The notes: generated by a model from the letters alone, not told the origin. A stretch of 64,000 nt of DNA from Halomonas jincaotanensis (GCF_018448785.1 NZ_JAHCLU010000013.1:105325-169324); one strand, 5' to 3'; shown: positions 55,133-63,345, counted from the stretch's first letter. Translations and numbers: made by a program.

Positions 55133-55612
55133 ATGGTTACCGAGACAGACAGACAACACCTTCAACGCTGCGTGGCGCTGGCGGAAGAGGCCCTGAAAGC
55201 CGGCGACGAGCCTTTCGGCTCGGTACTAGTGAGTGGCGATGGTGACGACGTGCTGGTGGAGGACCACAACCATGTGGCCGGCGGGGATGCCACCCAGCAT
55301 CCGGAGTTCTTCATCGCACGCTGGGCGGCGAAGAACCTGACGCCCGAGGAGCGCTCCCTGGCCACTGTCTACACCTCCGGGGAGCACTGCCCCATGTGCG
55401 CGGCGGCGCATGGGTGGGTGGGGCTGGGACGAATCGTCTATGCCAGCTCGTCCGAGCAGCTGGTGGAATGGCTGGAAGAGCTGGGCGTGGCCCCGCCCAG
55501 AGTGCGTCCGCTGTCGATCCGGGAGGTCGTGCCGGACGCGGTGGTCGAAGGGCCGGTGCCTGAATTCGCCGAGCGCATCCGCCACCTGCATCGCCGGCTA
55601 CACGGCGCCTGA
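55133..55612 (+). CDS. nucleoside/cytosine deaminase-like protein (CDA superfamily)
   Basis: A 159-residue zinc deaminase of the guanine deaminase/TadA branch. The first zinc site reads TQHPEFFIARWAAKN, where the family usually has HAE; His and Glu are kept but Pro replaces the middle Ala. The second site SGEHCPMCAAAHGWVG gives the two cysteines. Substrate is probably a free base or nucleoside. ATG 55133 is preferred over one at 55073 because GAGAG lies upstream. It follows the GlxA-type regulator and is convergent with the HTH-GST gene (9-bp gap). Confidence 0.8.
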   Translation: MVTETDRQHLQRCVALAEEALKAGDEPFGSVLVSGDGDDVLVEDHNHVAGGDATQHPEFFIARWAAKNLTPEERSLATVYTSGEHCPMCAAAHGWVGLGRIVYASSSEQLVEWLEELGVAPPRVRPLSIREVVPDAVVEGPVPEFAERIRHLHRRLHGA

Positions 55613-55621
55613 GCCCACAAA

Positions 55622-56473
55622 TCAGCCTTCCGCCAGCACCTGCTCGATATAGGCCTCGCAGCGCTGGAGAGCTGGTCGCTCGCGAAGGGCTGCCCAGTAG
55701 GCCTCAAACTCGGCCCGGCGTGGCAGGGTACCGAAGTGCATGCCCCAGCCAATATGCGAGCCGACATAGACGTCGGCGGCACTGAACGCATCGCCGGCGA
55801 TAAACAGCCGGCCATCGACGGCGGACGCCAGGGTGTCGATCAGAACCCAGTAGTCACCGCAGCCGAGCTGCCCCTGCTGCTCGACCGTGGGCTGCAAGCC
55901 GAGGTTGTTGAGCGCGATAGCCGTCTCGAGGGGGCCTGCCGCGAAGAACAGCCAGCGGTAATAGTCGCCTCGGGCGGCGATTGGCGGCGCCAGACCGGCC
56001 TCGGGGAAGGCATCGGCGAGATAGGCGCAGATGGCGGCGGCCTCGGTGACTACCGCGTCCCCATGGCGGATGGCCGGCACCTTGCCCATGGGGTTGAGGG
56101 CCAGATAGTCCGGCGACTTCATGGTGGTGCCGTATTCGAGGAGCACCGTGCGATAGGGCACGCCGAGCTCTTCAAGCATCCAGTGGACGATCCCGCCCCG
56201 CGAGAGCGGATGGGTGTAGAAAATGAGCTCGGCCGGTTCCCGCGGAGCGGGTTCGGCCAACGCCGTGGGGGGCAGTGTCACTTCGGACGGCAGCACGTAC
56301 CCCTGGTTGGGTACATTGACGACGTCGACCCCCACCGCCCGCAGCGCGGCAATGTCCTGGTAGAGGGTGCGCAGGGGAATACCCAGCCGCTCGGCAAGCT
56401 CGGGTCCGCCAATCGGGCCGGTATGGTGGCGCAACACCCGGATCAGGTCTTGCAGGCGGGTCGTTCGGGACAT
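55622..56473 (-). CDS. HTH-glutathione S-transferase fusion protein
   Basis: A 283-residue two-part protein. Residues about 1-66 are a winged-helix HTH of the HTH_11/DeoR-like kind (RLQDLIRVLRHHTGPIGGPELAERLGIPLRTLYQDIAALRAVGVDVVNVPNQGYVLP). Residues about 82-283 are a complete glutathione S-transferase: ELIFYTHPLSRGGIVHWMLEELGVPYRTVLLEY, NPMGKVPAIRHGDAVVTEAAAICAYLADA, then the all-helical C-terminal domain. The HTH_11 part is normally found at the front of WYL-domain regulators, so this joins a DNA-binding head to a GST effector. ATG 56473 has GAGGAG eight bases upstream. Confidence 0.85.
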   Translation of the reverse strand: MSRTTRLQDLIRVLRHHTGPIGGPELAERLGIPLRTLYQDIAALRAVGVDVVNVPNQGYVLPSEVTLPPTALAEPAPREPAELIFYTHPLSRGGIVHWMLEELGVPYRTVLLEYGTTMKSPDYLALNPMGKVPAIRHGDAVVTEAAAICAYLADAFPEAGLAPPIAARGDYYRWLFFAAGPLETAIALNNLGLQPTVEQQGQLGCGDYWVLIDTLASAVDGRLFIAGDAFSAADVYVGSHIGWGMHFGTLPRRAEFEAYWAALRERPALQRCEAYIEQVLAEG

Positions 56474-56577
56474 GGGGCGACTCCTCAGGCGCGTGACTGT
56501 CACTCGCCTCTTCAGGGAGCGGCGAGGCGAATATCATGCCTTCGAGACGCTATTGGCGCCAGTCACTCTGCCAGGGC

Positions 56578-57138
56578 CTACAGCATCTGTGGCAGGAACC
56601 GGTCGCGGCGGTCGATGACTTCGCCGGCCACCATGAAGACGCCGTCGCCAGTGTAGTGAAGTGTCTCCGGGTAGCCGGGCGATACCACCGCACGGGCCGA
56701 CACCACCTCCCAGATGAAGAAGTTGTAGCGCTCCACCAGGCAGTCGTCGAACAGCCGGCATTCGAAGTGCGCGTGGCACTCCCCGATCAGCGGTGCGCTC
56801 ACCCGCTCCGCCGGCTGTGCGGTCAGCCCGAAGCGCTCGAACTTGTCCACCTTGGCGCCGCTGCTGTTGCCGACTCCCACCACCTGATCGGTCAGAGCCG
56901 TCGTCGGCAGGTTAATGACACACTCGCCGCTGCGGCGGATTATCTCAAAGCTGTGATTCCCGGCCGAGATGATGCAGCCCACCAGCGACGGCGAGAACGC
57001 CATCACCGTATGCCAACCCATGGTCATGATATTACGCTGCCCCTCACAGGCCGATGAAACCAGCGTGATGGGGCCCGGCTCCAGGTAGCGACGCACCCTC
57101 TCCAGCGGCACGGGGACTTTTTCGAGGTATTCGCTCAT
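56578..57138 (-). CDS. flavin reductase family protein
   Basis: A 186-residue FMN-binding split-barrel protein. RYLEPGPITLVSSACEGQRNIMTMGWHTVMAFSPSLVGCIISAGNHSFEIIRRSGECVINLPTT is the family core with the FMN/NAD(P)H site, followed by VGVGNSSGAKVDKFERFGL. Members pass reduced flavin to a monooxygenase or reduce flavin directly. No monooxygenase is adjacent, so the partner is unknown. It lies 104 bp upstream of the HTH-GST gene on the same strand and could be co-transcribed with it. Confidence 0.9.
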   Translation of the reverse strand: MSEYLEKVPVPLERVRRYLEPGPITLVSSACEGQRNIMTMGWHTVMAFSPSLVGCIISAGNHSFEIIRRSGECVINLPTTALTDQVVGVGNSSGAKVDKFERFGLTAQPAERVSAPLIGECHAHFECRLFDDCLVERYNFFIWEVVSARAVVSPGYPETLHYTGDGVFMVAGEVIDRRDRFLPQML

Positions 57139-57310
57139 GACAGCTCATCCCGTCAGCAGGGTATCGACACACGCCAGCAAGATAATGACCCTCCAGTTGC
57201 CAGTATTCATGGCTTATGCTCATCGGGTCTAAGTTTTAACAGTGAATCCAGTCCGTTGCGCAAGGGCAGCCAGGGTGGCGGCTTACCCTTGCGAATTTAC
57301 CCGCCAGTGA

Positions 57311-57796
57311 CTATTCATCCACCGCGAACGCATCCACCGGCTCGTTGAAGGCGATGAACAGCACGCAATCCTCCTGCGACTGGCAAGTCGCCACATGGGG
57401 CAGTTCCGGCGGACCGTAGGCGTAGTTACCCGGCTCGATCACCACTGGCTCCTGGTTGTCGTAGTCCACCATCATCTCCCCGGACAACAACACCATGCGT
57501 TCCGCCGAGGTGTGCCAATGGTGAGGCGCGGTGGTGTTGCTGCGCAGGCGAAAGAGCACATCGGTATTCTTCTTTTTGGGGTCACCCTGCAAGACGGCCA
57601 GACCACAGGAGTCCGGCATAAACGCGGGGCAGGGACCCCATTGGATATGCTCGCTGTCGTACTCGCGCACGAACGCTTTGTCATCGGCGGCGAGAGCCGG
57701 GCCGGACAACGCCAGTAACGCCAGTAACGCGATCTTTCGACCCCAGGGTACCGCTGTTGCACGGATTTTTTGCGTGGTCAGTGATAGGCGTTTCAT
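57311..57796 (-). CDS. secreted cupin domain protein
   Basis: A 161-residue precursor with a twin-basic signal peptide (about residues 1-37, hydrophobic IALLALLALSGPALA, cleavage after ALAA or nearby). The mature part is a single cupin domain with PHHWHTSAERMVLLSGEMMVDYDNQEPVVIEPGNYAYGPPELPHVATC, giving the metal-binding His/His/Glu/His set. It is likely periplasmic. A disulfide may form between Cys residues near CPAFMPDSC. Function unknown. ATG 57796 has AGGGAGG upstream; the frame open to 58126 has no support. Confidence 0.85.
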   Translation of the reverse strand: MKRLSLTTQKIRATAVPWGRKIALLALLALSGPALAADDKAFVREYDSEHIQWGPCPAFMPDSCGLAVLQGDPKKKNTDVLFRLRSNTTAPHHWHTSAERMVLLSGEMMVDYDNQEPVVIEPGNYAYGPPELPHVATCQSQEDCVLFIAFNEPVDAFAVDE

Positions 57797-58240
57797 CGCT
57801 ATTCCCTCCCTGTTGGTTTGGGGCTTTATTGCTCCGTGGCAGAGTCCACTATAGCTTCGCCAGAGGTGCCGGGAGTGATAAGCACGTGAGAATTTGATGA
57901 GGATTTGCCTGCGGCCAGAAACCCTGTTGCCCACGCAGTACTGTGGGGAGTCACAGGGGGGGTGATGTATGCAGGGACAAGCCGATAGATTGCGGCCCGC
58001 CTGCCGAAGCACTTCCGGCGGGTCTGCGCCGAGAGGCCCGATCTGGCAATTGAAGAGTTGAGCCGCCGTTTGCAAGCCACCGCGCGGCTTGCAAATGGTC
58101 GGGCTCCAGGCGCTGCAAATGTTCATCGGAATGAGAGAGTGACGACCTCGTCAACAGGGCCTGTTTCCGGTTAGATTGGTCTCTAGCGACATTCGTCCCC
58201 GACGATATCCATTCGCCATCGACACCCCCGGAGCCCATTC
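57797..58240. other. non-coding gap with a strong palindrome
   Basis: 444 bp between the cupin and dienelactone hydrolase genes, with open frames on both strands that resemble no known protein. It contains the hairpin at 58069-58095. No tRNA or clear promoter is evident. Confidence 0.4.
58069..58095. repeat. 10-bp inverted repeat, 7-nt loop
   Basis: TTTGCAAGCC pairs perfectly with GGCTTGCAAA. It lies about 145 bp upstream of the dienelactone hydrolase start and has no T-run, so it may be an operator or a stable RNA hairpin. Confidence 0.8.
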
Positions 58241-58981
58241 ATGTCTCGCGCTATCGAAATCGCCGCTGCCGACGGCACCATCGACGCTCATGTCTTCACG
58301 CCCGGGAATGCCGAGGGCCCCCTTCCGGCCGTGGTGCTGTTCACCGATATCGGCGGTTTGCGCCCCTGCTATTACGAGAAGGCCCAGCAGATCGCGGACA
58401 ACGGCTATGCCGTGTTGATGCCCAACATTTATTACCGCGATGCCAAGGGCATCATCGTGCCGGAAGGCAAGTCCTTCCGCGACCCGGACGTGCGGCCGAC
58501 GCTGGTCGAGTATGCCGGCCACCTCACGCCCGAGGCTCAATCCCGCGACTTCGCCGCCCTGCTGGACGGCATCGATAGCGAGGCTGAGTTCGCGGACGGC
58601 AAGGTCGGCGTGGTCGGCTATTGCATGACCGGGGCCTTCGCGCTGCGCATGGCGGCCGGACACGCCAACCGCGTTGCCGCTGCGGCCGGTTTCCACTCGG
58701 CCCGGCTGGCGGAGGTCGACGATCCGAACAGTCCCGTGCACGTGGTCGGCACCATCGAGGGGCACGTCTATTTCGGCCACGCCGACAAGGACGAATTGCT
58801 GCCACCCGAGCAGATCGCCCGCATGGACGGGGCGTTGGCCGCCGCCGGCGTGCACTTCACCACCGAGCTCTACAAGGGCGCAGCCCACGGCTTCACGGCC
58901 AAGGACGCCCCCTCCTACGACGCGGCCGCCGACGCCCTGCATCACAAGCGACTGTCCATGCTCCTGAATGAACTGCTCTAG
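58241..58981 (+). CDS. dienelactone hydrolase family protein
   Basis: A 246-residue alpha/beta hydrolase of the dienelactone hydrolase type with a cysteine nucleophile: GVVGYCMTGAFALRMA (Cys128), then an aspartate in YFGHADKDELLP and a histidine in KGAAHGFTAKD. The FTDIGGLRPCYYEKAQQIADNGYAVLMPNIYYR region is a recognised start for the family. It hydrolyses ester or lactone bonds in aromatic or related breakdown, but no ring-cleavage genes are adjacent. ATG 58241 is the only fitting start. Confidence 0.9.
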   Translation: MSRAIEIAAADGTIDAHVFTPGNAEGPLPAVVLFTDIGGLRPCYYEKAQQIADNGYAVLMPNIYYRDAKGIIVPEGKSFRDPDVRPTLVEYAGHLTPEAQSRDFAALLDGIDSEAEFADGKVGVVGYCMTGAFALRMAAGHANRVAAAAGFHSARLAEVDDPNSPVHVVGTIEGHVYFGHADKDELLPPEQIARMDGALAAAGVHFTTELYKGAAHGFTAKDAPSYDAAADALHHKRLSMLLNELL

Positions 58982-59057
58982 AAGCTCTCTTGCCGCCAGC
59001 AGAGGATAACTTCTATCACTCAATTGATCATCAGGGACCCTAAAGTTAGAGCAGCTA

Positions 59058-59276
59058 TCAACTTGGCTTTCTTGTGACCGTGCAGTGGCACACATCGCCG
59101 TCGATACTATCGATGCGAACAACAACTGGGCGATCCTCAGCCGGGTCTTCGGTAAACAGGAGCCAGGTATTGGAATCGAGCCCCCTAACATACTCCCTGC
59201 CTACCTCAGGCTCCTTCACCTGATCCGTGCCAATCTTTGTGGTCATGCCAACCTCAAGACGTCTTATATCTTGCAT
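59058..59276 (-). CDS. small hypothetical protein, 72 aa
   Basis: I do not recognise it. ATG 59276 is preceded by AGGAGA seven bases upstream, a strong ribosome-binding site, which is why I call it a gene. The protein is hydrophilic, starts MQDIRRLEVGMTTKIG, has REYVRGLDSNTWLLFTEDPAEDRPVVVRIDSID and ends CHCTVTRKPS with two cysteines. No signal peptide or membrane segment is present. It is convergent with the dienelactone hydrolase and lies at the edge of the A+T-rich region. Confidence 0.55.
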   Translation of the reverse strand: MQDIRRLEVGMTTKIGTDQVKEPEVGREYVRGLDSNTWLLFTEDPAEDRPVVVRIDSIDGDVCHCTVTRKPS

Positions 59277-59856
59277 GGACTTCTCCTATGTTAAAGAAAA
59301 CAGAATACCACCTGCCAAGGCTGGCTTGGCGCGGCGTCGTTCTGCTGCCATGCCTTGAGACCAGTGCGATGAAGGAATCCAGCAGCAAACGCCTTGTTTG
59401 GTCCAGTGTATGGTAATCGGCTATATTTTTCCGCGAAGCCGTTTGAATACTCACCTGTTCGTTTCCCTTCAGCCGCTCCAGCAGCCATTTAACCTTATGA
59501 TTTTTAAATATTATTTCCCGTGTTTCATGGGATTAGGCGCTACAGGTATGGCCACATCTGCCCCCCTGCTCCAGTGTTACCCTGGCTTCATCATGCAACG
59601 GTCGCGGAGGGTCCACTTCATGGCCAGACGGATGCCCACCGACACCCGAAGTCTTCGGCAGCTTCGTAACGTCTGGTTTATCCAGAGACGTCAATCGCCA
59701 ATCCCCGCAATCACCTTGGTAAGGGGAAGATTCGCCAATAGAACCCCAGACGGGCGACCTCGACGAAACCTGTAGGATACGGGACCTTTTACTCGCTGAT
59801 CATCGTGAGTTTGAATCCAGGTTTAAAGAATGCCTCGGTATTCATGAAATGATTGC
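59277..59856. other. non-coding, A+T-rich gap
   Basis: 580 bp with no supported gene. Open frames on both strands (for example 59254-59488 reverse, 59398-59775 forward) lack ribosome-binding sites and known motifs. This marks the change from dense G+C-rich genes to the mobile-looking tail of the window. Confidence 0.5.
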
Positions 59857-60375
59857 TTAGTAATTCAATCTAATCGTCAGATCCAAGTTTTGCCCACTGT
59901 ACGAAAAGCTAGCGGCTTCGAACGAAGGCGCACTCATCGTGGCTTTTGCGCCGCTTGAAAAGCCGTAGCCTTCCGTGGGGACCCCTAGAAAGTTAGTGGC
60001 TAGCTTGCCATCCATATTTTCATCATGAATGACGGCCAACGCATACGTTCCTGGGGGGATATCTAAAAAGTTGCAACGCGCCTGCGAATCCCGAATTTTT
60101 ATCATCATTATATTGGTTGCGGAGTGAAGAAATTCAGTAGGAAAACCCGCTGGCGATTCAAAAAGCGCACATGCTACACTCCCAGCGTTATTACGAATGT
60201 TCGGGATTTTTACGTGAATTCCGGGGCATGATGATTGGGCAAATACGATAGCGGGAAAATATACAAGCATCAGCACTGACCACAATGCTACACACCGAAC
60301 CCCCATGGGGAACCGCGTCACCGGATGCCTTGCAGGAGAGCCGACCGCAGACTCCCGATTAGTTGATTCACCCAT
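59857..60375 (-). CDS. DUF2141 domain-containing secreted protein
   Basis: A 172-residue precursor. After a basic N-terminus there is a hydrophobic signal segment (CVALWSVLMLVYFPAIVFAQ, about residues 28-47). The mature part is a DUF2141 beta-sandwich: IPNIRNNAGSVACALFESPAGFP, CNFLDIPPGTYALAVIHDENMDGKLATNFLGVPTEGYGFS, ending DLTIRLNY. Function is unknown; members are exported. ATG 60375 follows AGGA by five bases. Codon and base use are much richer in A+T than most of the window. Confidence 0.82.
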   Translation of the reverse strand: MGESTNRESAVGSPARHPVTRFPMGVRCVALWSVLMLVYFPAIVFAQSSCPGIHVKIPNIRNNAGSVACALFESPAGFPTEFLHSATNIMMIKIRDSQARCNFLDIPPGTYALAVIHDENMDGKLATNFLGVPTEGYGFSSGAKATMSAPSFEAASFSYSGQNLDLTIRLNY

Positions 60376-60620
60376 GATTTTCCTCATAGCTCCAGTCTTC
60401 CTAGACTGACTTACTCGACCATTAGACGCCCAATAGAAATTAAACTTCGTGCTTGTATCTTACAATGCTTACGCACGCAATAATTATATCGCACGCCACC
60501 TTGCTCCCAACATATCGGTATACCGAAATATTAATTAAAATTCGATTACATAAACCAATTATCGTGCATACTGCATAATCCGGAAGAACGAGCATGTGGC
60601 ATTTCCCAAGGCGTCCGCTC

Positions 60621-60792
60621 CGGGTCGAGGCTGTGTGAAAACGTTTGGAGCGTCTTGCGCTGGTCAAAAAATCGATCAATTTTAGTGCTCTCTCGCAAAT
60701 TCTAAGGCAGTTGCATGGCAAGCTTACTCCAGATTCCACATACAAACGTCACCTTCTGCAGAGCCCGAGTTTTTTTCACGCAGCCTGGGTCA
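60621..60792. mobile_element. MITE-like element or insertion-sequence relic with near-matching inverted ends
   Basis: The left end (from 60627) reads AGGCTGTGTGAAAAC and the right end (60769-60791) read in reverse gives AGGCTGCGTGAAAAA, an inverted pair with few mismatches about 170 bp apart. The left-end sequence 60621-60642 recurs identically at 63919-63940. The inside holds no transposase gene. Confidence 0.5.
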
Positions 60793-60836
60793 TAAGCTGC
60801 TTTATCCATACCATCAGGGTAGACTAACGTTTCCCA

Positions 60837-60880
60837 TTCGGCCAGAAGCGGTCTTTCAGATATATCTTATATAATGCAGC
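60837..60880. repeat. 44-bp dispersed motif, copy 1
   Basis: Matches 63266-63309 at 31 of 44 positions, including the shared core CGGCCA-N-AAGCGG-N-CTTT and a TATAA-rich end. It lies between the IS-like relic and the end of the P-loop gene. Confidence 0.65.
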
Positions 60881-60939
60881 GTTAAACGGTGGGCGACAAA
60901 AGCGGACGGCTACTGCCTGCCGTGCACTGATACGACTTA

Positions 60940-61428
60940 TTATAATGATTCATACTCGCTTGGATGAGTAAACTCACGTTTTTTACCATTGAAAGACTCG
61001 TAGAGTGCCCAATGTCGGCGGAGGCCATACTCATCAGAGCGAGTCTCATAGGAGCTAACCCATTCTATTAGGTTGTTGAGGTTTTTATCTTGCTCCTCTT
61101 TCGAGCAGAATTTCTCAGGTTCCCATGGCCGCGCACGGCAGTGCGCAACACATACATCAACCCCAGGGTTAAGAAATATGAGCTCTTCACACTCTGTAAG
61201 GATCGAGTCAATAATATCTGAGTAGCAACCTTCGATTATCCAACTCTTATTTTCGGAAATAAAGCACATTACATCGGAAATGCTATCTTCAAGGCAACGT
61301 CTCTCTGACCCATCCAGAAACGCCACTTCATCCAGAGACAGGCGAGCAGCTGGTTGCTTAGCCATAAATTTCCTGGAGAGAGTGCTCTTGCCAGACCCAG
61401 CATTTCCAAGAAGTATCATTCTCACCAT
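60940..61428 (-). CDS. P-loop kinase-like / AAA-family nucleotide-binding protein
   Basis: A 162-residue protein with a Walker A motif GNAGSGKST (residues 8-16) right after the start, LSLDEVAFLDG resembling the Asp of small kinases, and a C-terminal charged region. It is like the shikimate/adenylate-kinase-fold proteins often annotated as AAA family or topology-modulation proteins; function is unassigned. The ATG at 61428 has AAGGA seven bases upstream. Its A+T-rich base use and position beside IS ends and attC-like sequence suggest transfer. Confidence 0.75.
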   Translation of the reverse strand: MVRMILLGNAGSGKSTLSRKFMAKQPAARLSLDEVAFLDGSERRCLEDSISDVMCFISENKSWIIEGCYSDIIDSILTECEELIFLNPGVDVCVAHCRARPWEPEKFCSKEEQDKNLNNLIEWVSSYETRSDEYGLRRHWALYESFNGKKREFTHPSEYESL

Positions 61429-61877
61429 ATGTATTCCTTCTCGGTAAAACAGGCACTGAACTGCCCGCTCCAACATTGGACAAAAAAGCACCCAGAATTC
61501 GCTTGCAGAGCGGCTTGGGATCGATAAATCCCAACGCGTATATCAGAATAAATTAATATTCCAAATTCGACCAAAAGCTGACTTTGTCGACGCTCCTCCA
61601 CGGTCCTGGTATAGCTTCATATCACGCTCGGCCACTCCCACCATGTGTTAAGAAAACCTTCGTTGTCTTTACATCTCGACCTCATGTTGGCGGCCATGCC
61701 AAGCTCGAATGCCCTGCGAAGTATTAATGAAAGTAAAGGATGGAGAGGTGTCTCTTCACGCCCCCGAATGAGACCCCACAGAGGGTAACGTCCTGGCGTT
61801 CCTGGAGCGGGACTTGGTAGATCGTCCGAACAGCATTTACCCCGTCACCATGATCTTGACCATGCGGTCCCCGACAG
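61429..61877. other. A+T-rich gap with a short toxin-antitoxin-like relic
   Basis: 449 bp between the P-loop gene and the CNNM gene. Apart from the short PrlF-like stretch at 61772-61855, no gene is supported and no repeat stands out. Confidence 0.5.
61772..61855 (+). pseudogene. possible relic of a PrlF-type antitoxin gene
   Basis: The forward frame reads DPTEGNVLAFLERDLVDRPNSIYPV, resembling the C-terminal part of PrlF/SohA antitoxins (DPVLGxFLxFLxxDMxxHPxxIxPV). A stop codon lies immediately upstream and nothing recognisable follows. The match is short and from memory, so confidence is low. Confidence 0.3.
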
Positions 61878-63167
61878 CTATGCGCCTTTCTCGCCTGCCA
61901 GTGTTCTCTGAACGAGTAGCTTGTCGATCCGCCGTCCATCCAGGTCGACGACCTCGATCCGCCAGTCGCCGACGGTCACGTGCTCGCCCACCTTCGGCAG
62001 TTCCGTCGCCCGGTGAAGGACAAGGCCAGCGACGGTCTCGTAGTCGGGGTCTTCTTCCAAAGTGAGACCGAGGTGGTCGGTAAACTCGTCGACAGGCATC
62101 CAGCCGGCGACGAGCAACGAGCCATCATCGCGTTCGACCAGCTTGGGCTCGTCCGCCTCCGCGTCATCGAACCCTCCCGTGATCGCACCGAGAATATCCA
62201 TGGGAGTGATGATGCCCTCGAAATGACCGTACTCATCGTAGACGAGGAGCATCTGAGCGGGGGCCGCCTTGAGTTGTTCGATCACCTGCATTGCCGGCAA
62301 GGCGTCATGGATCACCGGGGCAGGCCGTGCGTGCGACCTGGGGTCGAAGCCTTCATCTTCCACGTGGTGGAGATCACGGCTCAGGAGGATGCCGACGATG
62401 TCATCCTGTCCACCGTCGTATAACGGCAGGCGGGAACGTCCAGAGGCGCGAAGCCGGGCGAGGATCCCGGCACGGGTCTCGCTGGTCCCGACAAGCTCGA
62501 CCTCGTGCCGCGGGGTCATCAAGCCGCGCGCGCAGCGATCGGCGATGCGCATGACCCCGGTGATCATCCTGGTTTCGCCCTTTTCGATCGTACCGGCGCC
62601 CTCCGCCTCGGCGATGATCATCCGGATCTCTTCGTCGCTGACGGTCGCTTCCCGCTTGCCTGAGTGTCCAAGCAACTTTAGGACGAGATTGCCCGACCGG
62701 ACCAGAAGCCAGACGAGCGGCAAGGCGGCGCGGGAAAGCAAGTGCATCGCCGGCGCCACACGGGAAGCGACCGTCTCCGGGTTGGCTAGTGCGATCTGCT
62801 TCGGAACGAGCTCACCGATGATCAGTGAAAGATAGGTGATGGCGACCACGACGATACCCACGCCTAGCGGATCGGCGAGCGGTGCCGGAACCCCGAGGCC
62901 CGGCAGCGCGTCGGCAAGCCGGGCGCCCAGCGTCGCCCCGGAGAAGGCGCCGGAGAGAACGCCGACCAGGGTGATACCGATCTGGACTGTCGAGAGAAAC
63001 CGCGCCGGGTCGGCGGCAAGGGCAAGTGCGGTCCTGGCGCCACGTGAGCCGCCGGCGGCCCGCGTCTGGAGACGCGTCGAACGGGAAGAGACGATCGCTA
63101 GCTCCGACATGGCGAGCAGACCGTTCAGTACGATCAGGGACAGAACGATGAGAATTTCGAGGAGCAT
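61878..63167 (-). CDS. CNNM/CorC-type transporter (hemolysin family: DUF21-CBS-CBS-CorC_HlyC)
   Basis: A 429-residue inner-membrane protein. Residues about 1-190 are the DUF21 transmembrane domain with three or four helices (MLLEILIVLSLIVLNGLLAMSELAIVSSRS, GELVPKQIALANPE); two CBS repeats follow (about 205-325), then a CorC_HlyC domain (about 340-425, LVERDDGSLLVAGWMPVDEF). Such proteins are linked to magnesium or cobalt efflux and membrane stability. ATG 63167 matches the family start; a TTG nine bases upstream is the alternative and neither has a clear ribosome site. It is G+C-rich inside an A+T-rich surround. Confidence 0.87.
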   Translation of the reverse strand: MLLEILIVLSLIVLNGLLAMSELAIVSSRSTRLQTRAAGGSRGARTALALAADPARFLSTVQIGITLVGVLSGAFSGATLGARLADALPGLGVPAPLADPLGVGIVVVAITYLSLIIGELVPKQIALANPETVASRVAPAMHLLSRAALPLVWLLVRSGNLVLKLLGHSGKREATVSDEEIRMIIAEAEGAGTIEKGETRMITGVMRIADRCARGLMTPRHEVELVGTSETRAGILARLRASGRSRLPLYDGGQDDIVGILLSRDLHHVEDEGFDPRSHARPAPVIHDALPAMQVIEQLKAAPAQMLLVYDEYGHFEGIITPMDILGAITGGFDDAEADEPKLVERDDGSLLVAGWMPVDEFTDHLGLTLEEDPDYETVAGLVLHRATELPKVGEHVTVGDWRIEVVDLDGRRIDKLLVQRTLAGEKGA

Positions 63168-63265
63168 GGTAGCCAATAGAATGAAGGAGGCGAGAGGGGA
63201 TCGGGATGAGTGCGTTAAGCAAAGAACTGCACGAGCGCCACTTGATCATGGCACATAACATGGTC

Positions 63266-63309
63266 CTCGGCCACAAGCGGACTTTAAAACGATACTGATA
63301 TAACGCCGC
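63266..63309. repeat. 44-bp dispersed motif, copy 2
   Basis: Second copy of the motif at 60837-60880 (31 of 44 identical). Its last bases form the R-box end of the attC-like site at 63298-63345. Confidence 0.65.
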
Positions 63310-63345
63310 CATCACTCGATCGTCGCGTGCATGGCCTTGTTAGCC
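63298..63345 (-). other. attC-like integron recombination site
   Basis: An imperfect palindrome lies directly after the stop of the GNAT gene, as in a gene cassette. TAAC (63301-63304) pairs with GTTA (63339-63342); the next three bases (GCC against CTT) do not pair; GCCAT pairs with ATGGC; then CAC pairs with GTG with one bulged base at 63330; the loop is 11 nt. Outer paired boxes, unpaired spacer, inner box with an extrahelical base is the attC architecture. On the reverse strand the outer boxes read GGCTAAC and GTTATAT, close to but not exactly the RYYYAAC/GTTRRRY consensus. Confidence 0.6.

Larger units (their letters stand above)
60376..60939. other. A+T-rich gap holding an IS-end relic and a second attC-like end
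   Basis: 564 bp without a supported gene. It contains the short element 60621-60792 with IS-like ends and the 44-bp motif 60837-60880 that is repeated near 63.3 kb. Open frames such as 60440-60745 reverse have no support. Confidence 0.55.

Noticed and set aside
59398..59775. 125-aa forward frame in the A+T-rich gap
   Set aside because: No ribosome-binding site, unusual composition and no family resemblance; the reverse frame is equally unconvincing.
59795..59830. tRNA-like T-arm sequence (GAGTTTGAATCC-like)
   Set aside because: The bases around it do not fold into an acceptor stem or anticodon arm, so it is not called a tRNA.
60440..60745. 101-aa reverse frame over the IS relic
   Set aside because: It spans the IS-like end and has no recognisable protein; more likely a chance frame.
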